64,000 nucleotides of DNA from Kineococcus mangrovi (GTDB lineage Bacteria > Actinomycetota > Actinomycetes > Actinomycetales > Kineococcaceae). The notes beneath the pieces were generated by a model. That model was not told the DNA's origin. It saw nothing but the letters and a program-made list of their open reading frames with translations, and searched no databases. Positions 57,120 through 64,000 of this stretch are shown here, piece after piece. Position 1 is the first letter of the stretch. Each line of letters starts with the position of its first letter. The stretch covers positions 1 through 64,000 of the forward strand of contig NZ_JBGGTQ010000008.1 in NCBI RefSeq assembly GCF_041320705.1, written 5' to 3'. The position numbers and the translations under genes are program-made.

Positions 57120-58982
57120 GTGACGACCGAGGGATGGCCTGACGACAGGCTCACCTCCTCCGACGCCCCGTCCCTCGTGCGCCACCACGCCGGGCCGGGC
57201 GCAGACCCCGACCGCTACGAGCTGCTGGGCGAGGCCGACGGCACGGACGAGGCGTGGCACGTGCTCGACCACCGCGCGGCCGCCGGTGAGGCCCTCTTCA
57301 CCCTCGCCGCGCTGCGGCCCCGCGACGTCGCCGACCTGGAGGTCCGGCACGAGCCGGAGGACGGGCACGAGCCGGCGGACGGCCCGTCCGCGGAGCAGCT
57401 GTGGCGCGAGCGCGCGGCCGGGCTGGCCCGCGTCCGGCACGCGCGCCTGGCCGGGGTCGTCGCCACCTTCTCCGGCCCCGCCCCGCACCCCCCGGGCGGC
57501 GCCGCCGACGACGGACCCGAGTGGAACTACGCCGTCCTGGAGCAGGCCGCGGGCCGGTCCGTCGCCGACTGGCTGCGCGACGACCCCGGCGCCGGGGTGG
57601 AGGAGCGGTTCACCGTCCTGGCCACCGCGGCCAGCGTGCTCTCCGAGCTGCACCGCGGCTCCGAGGACGCCCCGCCGCTCGTCCACGGCGACATCACCCC
57701 GCGCTCGGTGCGCCTCGGTGGGTTCTGGCCCGCCGACGGCGTGCGGCTGGCCGGGGCCAGCCTCGGCGGGCTGCGCCGCGGTCCGCTGCGGCACTCCCCG
57801 GACTCCCCGTACACCGCGCCCGAGGTCCGCGCCGGTGCGCTGCCGTCCGCGGCCGGCGACGTCTTCGGGTTCGGCGCCACGGCCTTTTTCCTGCTCACCG
57901 GCTCGGCGCCCGCCACGTCCCCCGACGGGGTGGTCGAGCCGGCCCTGGTCCGCCGTCAGCTCGGCGCCGCCCCGCTCACCGCCCCCCACCCGGGGCTGGC
58001 CGACCTGCTGCTGCAGGCCCTGTCGCCGGACCCGTCGCAACGACCCGACCGGCTGCCCGCGTGGGTGAACGGCATGCGCGCCTTCGTCGAGCCGCGCCCC
58101 TCCCTCGATCCCCGCGACGAGCGGTCCGCGCCCACGCCGTTCGTGCCGCTCGCCCCGGTGGGCGCGACGCGGTCCCTGCCCAAGCGGCCCGTCGTGGTCG
58201 TCGTCGGTGCCCTCCTGCTCGCGACCGCGGGCACCGCGGTGGCCATCGCCGCCGTCCAGCAGGGCAGGCTGCGCGACGTCCCCAACCCGGTGGCGATCGT
58301 CCAGCCCCCGCAGGAGTCGGCGTCCGTGCCGACCGCGGCACCGACCACGTCGGTGCCCGCACCGGGCACCAGCGCGGCCGACACCGGGCAGCGGACCGGC
58401 GGCGGGGCGCAGGGGCCGACGACGCGGCGGAGCACCTCCGCGCAGGCACCCGCGCAGACCTCGGCGCAGGAGCCGGCCCAGACCCCGTCCGGGCAGCTGC
58501 CCGGGTCCCCGCTCCCGTCCTCCGCCGCCCCGCCGGTCCTCGTGCCGCCGTTCGCCACGAGCCGGCCCCCCGCCGAGACCCCCACCGCGTCGGCCGCCCC
58601 GCCGCTCACCGGTCCCGCGGCGCCCCCGACGACCGGCCCGCCGACGAGCACCCCGCCGCCGGCGCGCCCGACGCCGAGCATCCCCTCGACGATCCGGCCG
58701 CCCACCCGGACACCACCCGTCGTGGTCCCGCCCACCCGGACGCCGGTGGCGACCCCGCCGGTGGTGACCCCGCCGGTGGTGCCCCCGCCGGTGGTCACCC
58801 CGGGCACGCCCACGACGACGCGGTCCCCGGCTCCGTCGACCCCTCCGGCCGGCCCGCCGACGACCGGTCCCACGGGCACACCCACGACCGGCCCCGCACC
58901 CACGACCGGGACCAGGCCTGCGCCCGGGACCACGCCTGCGCCCGTCGACCCGCCCACCCCGCGCAGCGGGCCCACGCCGTGA
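57120..58982 (+). CDS. membrane-anchored pseudokinase with Pro/Thr-rich extracellular domain
   Basis: This 620-residue protein has an N-terminal Ser/Thr-kinase-like domain (about 30-330), one membrane helix (about 357-379) and a long Pro/Thr/Ser-rich extracellular tail of about 230 residues. The kinase residues are degraded: no ATP-binding Lys is seen in the expected strand (LFTLAALRP), the catalytic loop reads HGDITPRSV instead of HRDLKPxN, and no DFG is present (LAGASLGG). APEV at 233-236 remains. It resembles MviN-type pseudokinases that scaffold wall synthesis. The GTG has GGAGGAG 6 nt upstream. The next gene is a class A PBP, supporting a cell-wall role. Confidence 0.84.
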   Translation: MTTEGWPDDRLTSSDAPSLVRHHAGPGADPDRYELLGEADGTDEAWHVLDHRAAAGEALFTLAALRPRDVADLEVRHEPEDGHEPADGPSAEQLWRERAAGLARVRHARLAGVVATFSGPAPHPPGGAADDGPEWNYAVLEQAAGRSVADWLRDDPGAGVEERFTVLATAASVLSELHRGSEDAPPLVHGDITPRSVRLGGFWPADGVRLAGASLGGLRRGPLRHSPDSPYTAPEVRAGALPSAAGDVFGFGATAFFLLTGSAPATSPDGVVEPALVRRQLGAAPLTAPHPGLADLLLQALSPDPSQRPDRLPAWVNGMRAFVEPRPSLDPRDERSAPTPFVPLAPVGATRSLPKRPVVVVVGALLLATAGTAVAIAAVQQGRLRDVPNPVAIVQPPQESASVPTAAPTTSVPAPGTSAADTGQRTGGGAQGPTTRRSTSAQAPAQTSAQEPAQTPSGQLPGSPLPSSAAPPVLVPPFATSRPPAETPTASAAPPLTGPAAPPTTGPPTSTPPPARPTPSIPSTIRPPTRTPPVVVPPTRTPVATPPVVTPPVVPPPVVTPGTPTTTRSPAPSTPPAGPPTTGPTGTPTTGPAPTTGTRPAPGTTPAPVDPPTPRSGPTP

Positions 58983-59264
58983 CCCCCGCTCAGACGGCGA
59001 CGCAGCCCCGGGCGTCGGCCGCCTGACCCGTCGGCCGCGCGGCCACGAGGCGCCGGTGGCGGGGGTGCGCGGGAGCCCGCCCAGCTCGTCCAGCACGGTC
59101 ACCGGGACGCCGTGGCGAGGGCCGTAGCGAGGCTGTGGAGGTGTCGTGCGGACCCACCCGGCCACCGTCCGGCGGCCGGTGGGTCCCCCGCGCCGACGCA
59201 TACTGGGACGCCAGCTGCCGATGGAACGGCTGTCACCACCCATCCCCCGGAGGACCAGAGCCCC

Positions 59265-61625
59265 GTGGCTTCGCGACGCCCAGCACCCGTCCCGCCGAAC
59301 CGCCCCGCCGCCCGCAAGGGGGCCGGTGGCGCGCGCCCGTCCGGTCGCCGTCCGCGTCGGCGCAAGGTCCTCGGCTGGGTGCTCGGCCTCGTCGTCGCCG
59401 GTGCGGTGCTGGCCGTGGGCGGCTTCGCCGCGGCCTACGCGTTCGTCGGGGTCCCGGACCCGAACAAGCTCGCGGACGCGCAGACGAGCACCGTCTACTT
59501 CTCCGACGGCACGACCGAGCTGGGCACGTTCGCGGCGCGCAACCGCGAGAACGTCACGCTGGACCAGGTCCCCGACCACGTCCAGAAGGCCGTCCTGGCC
59601 GCCGAGGACCGCGGCTTCTACGAGAACCGCGGCGTGTCCCCCACGGGCATCGCCCGCGCCGTGTGGACCAACCTCAGCGACGGGACGACCCAGGGCGGGT
59701 CGACGTTGACCCAGCAGTACGTGAAGAACTACTACCTGAGCGACCAGCAGTCCTACACGCGCAAGGCCGAGGAGTTCTTCATCGCGCTGAAGATCGACCA
59801 GCAGCAGTCCAAGGACGAGACGCTGCAGAACTACCTCAACACCGTGTACTTCGGGCGCGGCGCGTGGGGGGTCCAGGCCGCGGCCCAGGCCTACTTCGGG
59901 GTCGACGCCGCCCAGCTCGACGTCTCCCAGGGCGCGCTGCTCGCCGCGCTGCTCAAGGGGCCCAGCAACTACGACCCGCGCAAGGGCCCCGAGCAGACCG
60001 AGGCCGCCACGGCCCGCGTCGCCTACGTCCTCGACGGCATGGTGTCCGAGGGCTGGCTGTCCCCGGCCGACCGCGCGAGCGCCGGCCTGCCGGAGACGAT
60101 CGAGGCGACGCCGAACAACCAGTGGCAGGGCCCCAACGGGTACCTGCTGAAGACGGTCGAGGACGAGCTGACGGGCAAGGTCGGGCTGTCCGAGGAGGAC
60201 GTCGAGGCCGGCGGTCTGAAGATCGTCACGACGTTCGACGCGAAGGCGCAGGCCGCGGCCGTCGAGGCCGTCCAGGACCAGCTGCCCTCGACGCTGCCCG
60301 AGGGCTTCCACGTGGCGCTGTCCGCGATCGACCCGGCGACCGGCGGGGTCAGGGCGATGTACGGCGGGGCGGACTACCTGGCCAACCAGTACAACGACGT
60401 GACGCGGGCCCGGGCGCAGCCGGGGTCGACGTTCAAGCCGTTCGCCCTCGTGGCGGCGCTGGAGGACGGCGTCTCGCTGCGGACGACGTTCAACGGGTCC
60501 AGCCCGCAGACCATCGACAGCTGGCCCGCCCGGAACTACGGCAACGAGCAGTTCGGCCGCATCGACCTCGTCACCGCCACCGAGCACTCGGTGAACACCG
60601 TCTACGGCCAGCTCAACGAGGAGGTCACCCCCGCCAGGACGCGCGACGTCGCGGTCGCGGCGGGCTACCCCGAGGACACGCCGGGCATCGCCGGACCGCA
60701 GTACATCTCCAACGTGCTCGGGACGTCCTCCCCGCACCCCATCGACGTCACGCAGGCCTACGCGACGTTCGCCGCCCAGGGCACGCGCACCGACTGGCAC
60801 ACGATCGCCAGCATCGACGACTCCACCGGGACGCGGACCTACACCGCCTCGCCCACGACGACCCAGGCGTTCCCGGGCGACGTGGCCGCCGACGCGACCT
60901 ACGCCATGGAGCAGGTCGTGAACTCCGGTACCGGCTCCTACGCCAAGCGGGTCAACCGGCCCGCCGCCGGCAAGACCGGGACGACGAACGACAACCTCGC
61001 CGCCTGGTTCGCCGGGTTCACCCCCGACCTGGCCGCCAGCGTCGCCTTGTTCCAGACCACCCCGGACGGGACGAAGAACGTCCCCCTCGAGCTCGGCGGC
61101 CGGGAGGTCACGGGCGGGTCCTACCCCGTCCGGGTCTGGACGGCGTTCATGCGCGCCGCCCTCGACGGCACGCCGAAGACCGACTTCCCGGACCGGGCGA
61201 ACGTCGGCTCCTCGCGGGGTTCGTCCAGCTCCTCCTCGTCCAGCTCGTCGTCTCCCTCGTCGTCCTCGACGCAGCGGCCCACGCCGAGCGACACGCCCAC
61301 GCAGACCCCGACGGACAGCCCGACGGACGACCCCACGGACGACCCGACGGACGCCCCGACGGCGACCTCGACGGGCAGCCCCACCGGGAGCCCGACCCGC
61401 TCCTCGGGGGGGTCGTCCGGGGGAGCCGCCGCGACGCCGGGCACCGGTGGCGCCTCGGCCCGGCCCACGGCCACCTCCACGGCCACCGCCGGTGCGGACG
61501 CCGCCGCCGGCGGGCAGGCGCAGTCCACGGCCCGCGCGGGAGCCACCCCGTCGCCCGCCGCGGCCACCGCCCAGGGCGCGCAGGGCACCCAGGGCACGGC
61601 GGACGGCGCCGCGAGCACCCGGTAG
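59265..61625 (+). CDS. ponA: class A penicillin-binding protein (bifunctional transglycosylase/transpeptidase)
   Basis: This 786-residue protein has a basic cytosolic N-terminus, a membrane anchor (about 35-62), a GT51 glycosyltransferase domain with catalytic Glu in EDRGFYENRGV and GGSTLTQQYVKN, a transpeptidase domain with the Ser-x-x-Lys of PGSTFKPF, the SVN motif in EHSVNTVY and KTGTT, and a Ser/Thr/Pro/Ala-rich tail of about 140 residues with a long Ser run and Pro-Thr-Asp repeats. It polymerises and cross-links peptidoglycan. The GTG at 59265 has CGGAGGA about 10 nt upstream. The 282-bp gap before it holds no gene that I can support. It is followed by a mannosyltransferase. Confidence 0.94.
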   Translation: MASRRPAPVPPNRPAARKGAGGARPSGRRPRRRKVLGWVLGLVVAGAVLAVGGFAAAYAFVGVPDPNKLADAQTSTVYFSDGTTELGTFAARNRENVTLDQVPDHVQKAVLAAEDRGFYENRGVSPTGIARAVWTNLSDGTTQGGSTLTQQYVKNYYLSDQQSYTRKAEEFFIALKIDQQQSKDETLQNYLNTVYFGRGAWGVQAAAQAYFGVDAAQLDVSQGALLAALLKGPSNYDPRKGPEQTEAATARVAYVLDGMVSEGWLSPADRASAGLPETIEATPNNQWQGPNGYLLKTVEDELTGKVGLSEEDVEAGGLKIVTTFDAKAQAAAVEAVQDQLPSTLPEGFHVALSAIDPATGGVRAMYGGADYLANQYNDVTRARAQPGSTFKPFALVAALEDGVSLRTTFNGSSPQTIDSWPARNYGNEQFGRIDLVTATEHSVNTVYGQLNEEVTPARTRDVAVAAGYPEDTPGIAGPQYISNVLGTSSPHPIDVTQAYATFAAQGTRTDWHTIASIDDSTGTRTYTASPTTTQAFPGDVAADATYAMEQVVNSGTGSYAKRVNRPAAGKTGTTNDNLAAWFAGFTPDLAASVALFQTTPDGTKNVPLELGGREVTGGSYPVRVWTAFMRAALDGTPKTDFPDRANVGSSRGSSSSSSSSSSSPSSSSTQRPTPSDTPTQTPTDSPTDDPTDDPTDAPTATSTGSPTGSPTRSSGGSSGGAAATPGTGGASARPTATSTATAGADAAAGGQAQSTARAGATPSPAAATAQGAQGTQGTADGAASTR

Positions 61626-61639
61626 GGGAAGCTGCAGGG

Positions 61640-63055
61640 GTGAGCCCGCAGACGCCGGACCCCGCTCCCGCCGTGGAGCCGCAGGTGCACCCCACCGCCG
61701 TGGACCCGCTGGCCCGCGCGGGCAGCGAGGTCCTCGGCGGACCCGCCGGCCGCCGCCTCGGCGGCGACGGGCCCTGGTGGGTGCGGGCGCTGCCCGTCTC
61801 GCTCCTGCTCGCCACGCTCGCCGTCGCGCTGGGAGCCGTCACCAAGCACCACTGCCGCGCCCGGGGCTGGGACAGCCCCGACCAGTTCGTCCACGCCTGC
61901 TACTCCGACCTGCCGGTCGTCTACACGTCCTCCGGGCTCGCCACCGGGGCCGGGCCCTTCTCCCGCGGCGTGACGCTGGACCAGCCGCCGCTGACGGCCG
62001 CGCTGTCCTGGCTCGTGGCCCGCGTCGTCCCGCACGAGGTGAGCGCCGCGGCGCAGCGGGCCTACTTCGACGCCGCCGCGCTCGTCCTGCTCCTCGCCGC
62101 GCTCGTCGTCGTCGTCGCCGTGCACGCGCTGGCGGGCCGCCGCCGCGGCTGGGACGCCGTGCTGCTCGCCGCGAGCCCCGTGCTCGTGCTGACGTCCCTG
62201 CTCTCGTTCGACCTGGCGGCGCTCGCGCTGGCGACGGCCGGGCTGGCCTGCTGGGCGCGGCGCCGCCCGGTCGCGGCCGGCGTCCTGCTGGGCCTGGCCC
62301 TCGCGGCCCGCGCCTACCCGGTGCTGCTGCTCGTGGCGCTGGTGCTCCTGGCGGTGCGCACGGGACGGCGCCGCGCGGCCGGGACGACCGTGGGGACCGC
62401 CGTCGCGGTGTGGCTGCTCGCGAACCTGCCGGTGGTGCTGACGGCGCCGGACGCGTGGACCGCCCCGGTGCGGTCGTTCCTGGACCAGCGGGCGGGCTAC
62501 GGCTCGCTGTGGCTGCTGCCCCAGCTCGTCCAGCAGGCCGTCGGCGCGCAGGGGGCCTCGGGGCTGCCCGGGGGTGCGGTCGTGGCCCTGACGCTGGGGG
62601 CCTGGGTGGTCTGGGTGCTGCTGGTGGCCGTGTTCGTCCTGTGGGCGCCGCGCCGGCCGCGGCTGGCGCAGGTCGCGTTCCTGCTGGTGGCCGGGTGCTG
62701 CGTCCTGGGCCCGTCCTTCCCGCCGCAGGCGTCGCTGTGGCTGCTGCCGCTGGCCGTGCTCGCGGTGCCCCGCTGGCGCGACCACGTGCTCTGGTGGGCG
62801 GCCGAGGCGGCCTACTTCGGGGCCGTCTGGCTCTACATCGCGGGCCAGACGAACACCGAGCGCGCACTGCCGCCGGAGCTGTACGCGGCGCTGCTGCTGG
62901 CCCGGGCCGCCGCGGTGGCCTGGCTGGTGGTGTGCGTGGTCCGGCAGGCGCGGCACCCGGCCGACGACCCCGTGCGCGCCACGCGCGGTCTCGACGACCC
63001 TGCGGGCGGTGACGTCGACCGGGCTCACGACGCGCTCGTCGTCCGCGTCGCGTGA
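61640..63055 (+). CDS. GT-C type integral membrane glycosyltransferase (GT87/mannosyltransferase-like)
   Basis: This 471-residue membrane protein has about 10 helices. An extracellular first loop after helix 1 contains acidic residues (GWDSPDQFVHACYSDLPVVY), as expected for polyprenyl-phosphate-sugar-using GT-C enzymes, followed by GVTLDQPPLTAALSW. It resembles actinobacterial DUF2029/alpha-mannosyltransferase proteins that lie between ponA and rpsF and glycosylate lipids or wall glycans. GTG at 61640 has GGGGAAG about 9 nt upstream, 14 bp after the PBP stop, so the two are probably one transcript. Donor and acceptor are not determinable. Confidence 0.85.
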   Translation: MSPQTPDPAPAVEPQVHPTAVDPLARAGSEVLGGPAGRRLGGDGPWWVRALPVSLLLATLAVALGAVTKHHCRARGWDSPDQFVHACYSDLPVVYTSSGLATGAGPFSRGVTLDQPPLTAALSWLVARVVPHEVSAAAQRAYFDAAALVLLLAALVVVVAVHALAGRRRGWDAVLLAASPVLVLTSLLSFDLAALALATAGLACWARRRPVAAGVLLGLALAARAYPVLLLVALVLLAVRTGRRRAAGTTVGTAVAVWLLANLPVVLTAPDAWTAPVRSFLDQRAGYGSLWLLPQLVQQAVGAQGASGLPGGAVVALTLGAWVVWVLLVAVFVLWAPRRPRLAQVAFLLVAGCCVLGPSFPPQASLWLLPLAVLAVPRWRDHVLWWAAEAAYFGAVWLYIAGQTNTERALPPELYAALLLARAAAVAWLVVCVVRQARHPADDPVRATRGLDDPAGGDVDRAHDALVVRVA

Positions 63056-63150
63056 CGTCCGCGGCTCCACAGGCGCCGGCCGCGCGCCGGCTGTGAACGG
63101 GGGAGCGGGGCGCGGCCGCCGTGGCGGCACGGTGGACTCCGTGGGGCCGG

Positions 63151-63156
63151 TAGACT
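63151..63156 (+). promoter_or_regulatory. candidate -10 element of the rpsF-ssb operon
   Basis: TAGACT matches the actinobacterial -10 pattern TANNNT in the 217-bp gap upstream of rpsF. No good -35 hexamer is found at the right distance. It would leave a leader of about 110 nt, which could be used for autogenous control by ribosomal proteins. Confidence 0.35.
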
Positions 63157-63272
63157 CGTCGGGTTCCCCTCCTCGTCGTGGCTCGTCCACGGTCGCGGGC
63201 GGGGGCAGACACGCACCGAGACCCTCCTGCCACGGAGAGACCGTGGCCGCCTGAGACCGAAGGAGGTGGGGA

Positions 63273-63569
63273 ATGAGCGCGCGTCAGTACGAGCTCATGG
63301 TGATCCTCGACGCGGAGCTGGAAGAGCGGACCGTCGGTCCCTCGCTCGACCGCTTCCTCAACGTGGTTCGCCAGGGTGGTGGCGAGGTCGGCAAGGTCGA
63401 CATCTGGGGCCGCCGCCGGCTCTCCTACGACATCAAGAAGAAGTCCGAGGGCATCTACGCCGTCGTCGAGCTCACCACCGAGCCCGCCGTCGCGCAGGAG
63501 CTCGACCGTCAGCTGAACCTCAACGAGAGCGTTCTGCGGACCAAGCTGCTGCGAGCCGAGGCTGCCTGA
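63273..63569 (+). CDS. rpsF: 30S ribosomal protein S6
   Basis: This 98-residue S6 protein has a complete sequence: [18 protein letters not shown] at the N-terminus, [15 protein letters not shown] and [11 protein letters not shown] in the middle, and [11 protein letters not shown] at the end. It binds S18 and 16S rRNA in the small subunit platform. The ATG has a near-perfect SD, AAGGAGGTG, upstream. Its stop overlaps the ssb start by one base (TGATG), as in many actinobacteria. rpsR and rplI are expected just beyond the window. Confidence 0.98.
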   Translation: MSARQYELMVILDAELEERTVGPSLDRFLNVVRQGGGEVGKVDIWGRRRLSYDIKKKSEGIYAVVELTTEPAVAQELDRQLNLNESVLRTKLLRAEAA

Positions 63570-64000
63570 TGGCGGGTGAAACCGTCATCACGCTGATCGG
63601 GAACCTCACCAACGACCCCGAGCTGCGCTTCACCCCGTCCGGCGCTGCGGTGGCCAACTTCACGGTCGCCTCCACGCCCCGCACCTTCGACCGCCAGTCG
63701 AACGAGTGGAAGGACGGCGAGACGCTGTTCATGCGCTGCGCGATCTGGCGGGAGGCGGCCGAGAACGTCGCCGAGTCGCTGACGCGGGGCACCCGGGTCG
63801 TGGTGACCGGCCGGTTGCAGTCGCGCACCTTCGACACGAAGGAGGGCGAGAAGCGCACCGTCATCGAGATGCAGGTCGACGAGGTCGGCCCCTCGCTCCG
63901 CTACGCCACCGCGAAGGTCAACAAGACCTCCCGCGGCGGCTCCGGCGGCGGCGGTGGTTTCGGTGGCGGCGGCGGGTTCTCCGGCGGCGGCAACGGCGGC
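63569..64000 (+). CDS. ssb: single-stranded DNA-binding protein (partial, runs off the window)
   Basis: The first 144 codons are present. The OB-fold begins [20 protein letters not shown] and includes [31 protein letters not shown] and [13 protein letters not shown], all typical of bacterial SSB. After about residue 115 the Gly-rich flexible linker begins ([12 protein letters not shown]). The acidic C-terminal tip lies beyond the window. The ATG overlaps the rpsF stop by one base. The protein coats single-stranded DNA in replication and repair. Confidence 0.97.
   Translation, partial: MAGETVITLIGNLTNDPELRFTPSGAAVANFTVASTPRTFDRQSNEWKDGETLFMRCAIWREAAENVAESLTRGTRVVVTGRLQSRTFDTKEGEKRTVIEMQVDEVGPSLRYATAKVNKTSRGGSGGGGGFGGGGGFSGGGNGG

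Noticed and set aside
58983-59264. Possible small genes in the 282-bp gap before the class A PBP
   Set aside because: Open frames exist but none has a ribosome site, family motif or coding-like third-position pattern distinct from noise.
1-64000. CRISPR arrays, insertion sequences, integrases, phage genes and tRNA genes
   Set aside because: No regularly spaced repeats, transposase or integrase motifs, long terminal inverted repeats or tRNA cloverleaf with a T-loop GTTCRA consensus were found on either strand.

Overview
The window is chromosomal DNA of a very GC-rich actinobacterium, most likely a relative of Kineococcus (inferred from composition, frequent GTG starts and gene content; no search was run). 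It opens in the 3' end of a 5S rRNA gene, so it lies directly downstream of an rRNA operon. It closes in the conserved rpsF-ssb cluster, preceded by a class A penicillin-binding protein and a membrane mannosyltransferase, an arrangement common near this cluster in actinobacteria. Genes are packed tightly. No gap exceeds 300 bases; the longest are 58983-59264, 20421-20667, 33001-33177 and 63056-63272. Many same-strand neighbours overlap by GTGA or TGATG.

Region 1 (140-27352) is a large carbohydrate locus. A PfkB-type sugar kinase diverges from an operon of four enzymes: GH4 phospho-glycosidase, GH38 alpha-mannosidase, GH2 beta-galactosidase and an alkaline-phosphatase-superfamily phosphodiesterase. 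A DeoR-type repressor diverges from a sugar ABC importer operon (binding lipoprotein, two permeases, an Eis-like acetyltransferase, a Gfo/Idh/MocA oxidoreductase and a xylose-isomerase-like TIM-barrel enzyme). A heterodimeric ABC exporter runs the other way. A GntR/FCD regulator then heads an operon with a GH39 beta-xylosidase, an aldo/keto reductase and a second sugar ABC importer. No ATPase for either importer is present, so they presumably share an MsiK-like ATPase encoded elsewhere. Short motifs resembling NTTGCRCGWT recur in the pfkB/GH4 and deoR/importer promoters, and a related palindrome sits in the gntR promoter, so these blocks may share control.

Region 2 (27448-36757) is mixed: a 48-residue MT0933-type antitoxin homologue, two unrecognised proteins, a GAF/SpoIIE phosphatase with an anti-sigma-type ATPase domain, a LysR/MFS divergent pair, and a polymorphic toxin with an RNase A-like C-terminus coupled to a probable immunity gene. 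GC content drops in the toxin tip and immunity gene.

Region 3 (36878-40685) looks like an acid-catabolic unit: an IclR regulator, a two-helix membrane protein, a TRAP-type large permease and a fused dehydrogenase/RraA-aldolase protein behind a perfect IclR-like inverted repeat.

Region 4 (40798-56972) holds short transcription units: GH32 beta-fructosidase, SDR, an adenine-deaminase-like enzyme, an esterase homologue lacking its nucleophile, an aldo/keto reductase, an RsbW-like/RsbU-like divergent pair, a glyoxalase, an S58 peptidase, a MASE1-PAS-GGDEF cyclase, an XRE-cupin regulator diverging from a PRISE-type reductase, a stand-alone LOV protein, a BisC-like molybdoenzyme and a GNAT. Many starts here lack a Shine-Dalgarno sequence and instead have a -10-like hexamer 6-7 nt upstream, suggesting leaderless mRNAs.

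Region 5 (57120-64000) is cell-wall and housekeeping: a membrane pseudokinase, class A PBP, GT-C mannosyltransferase, rpsF and the start of ssb. No tRNA, insertion sequence, phage gene or CRISPR array was seen.
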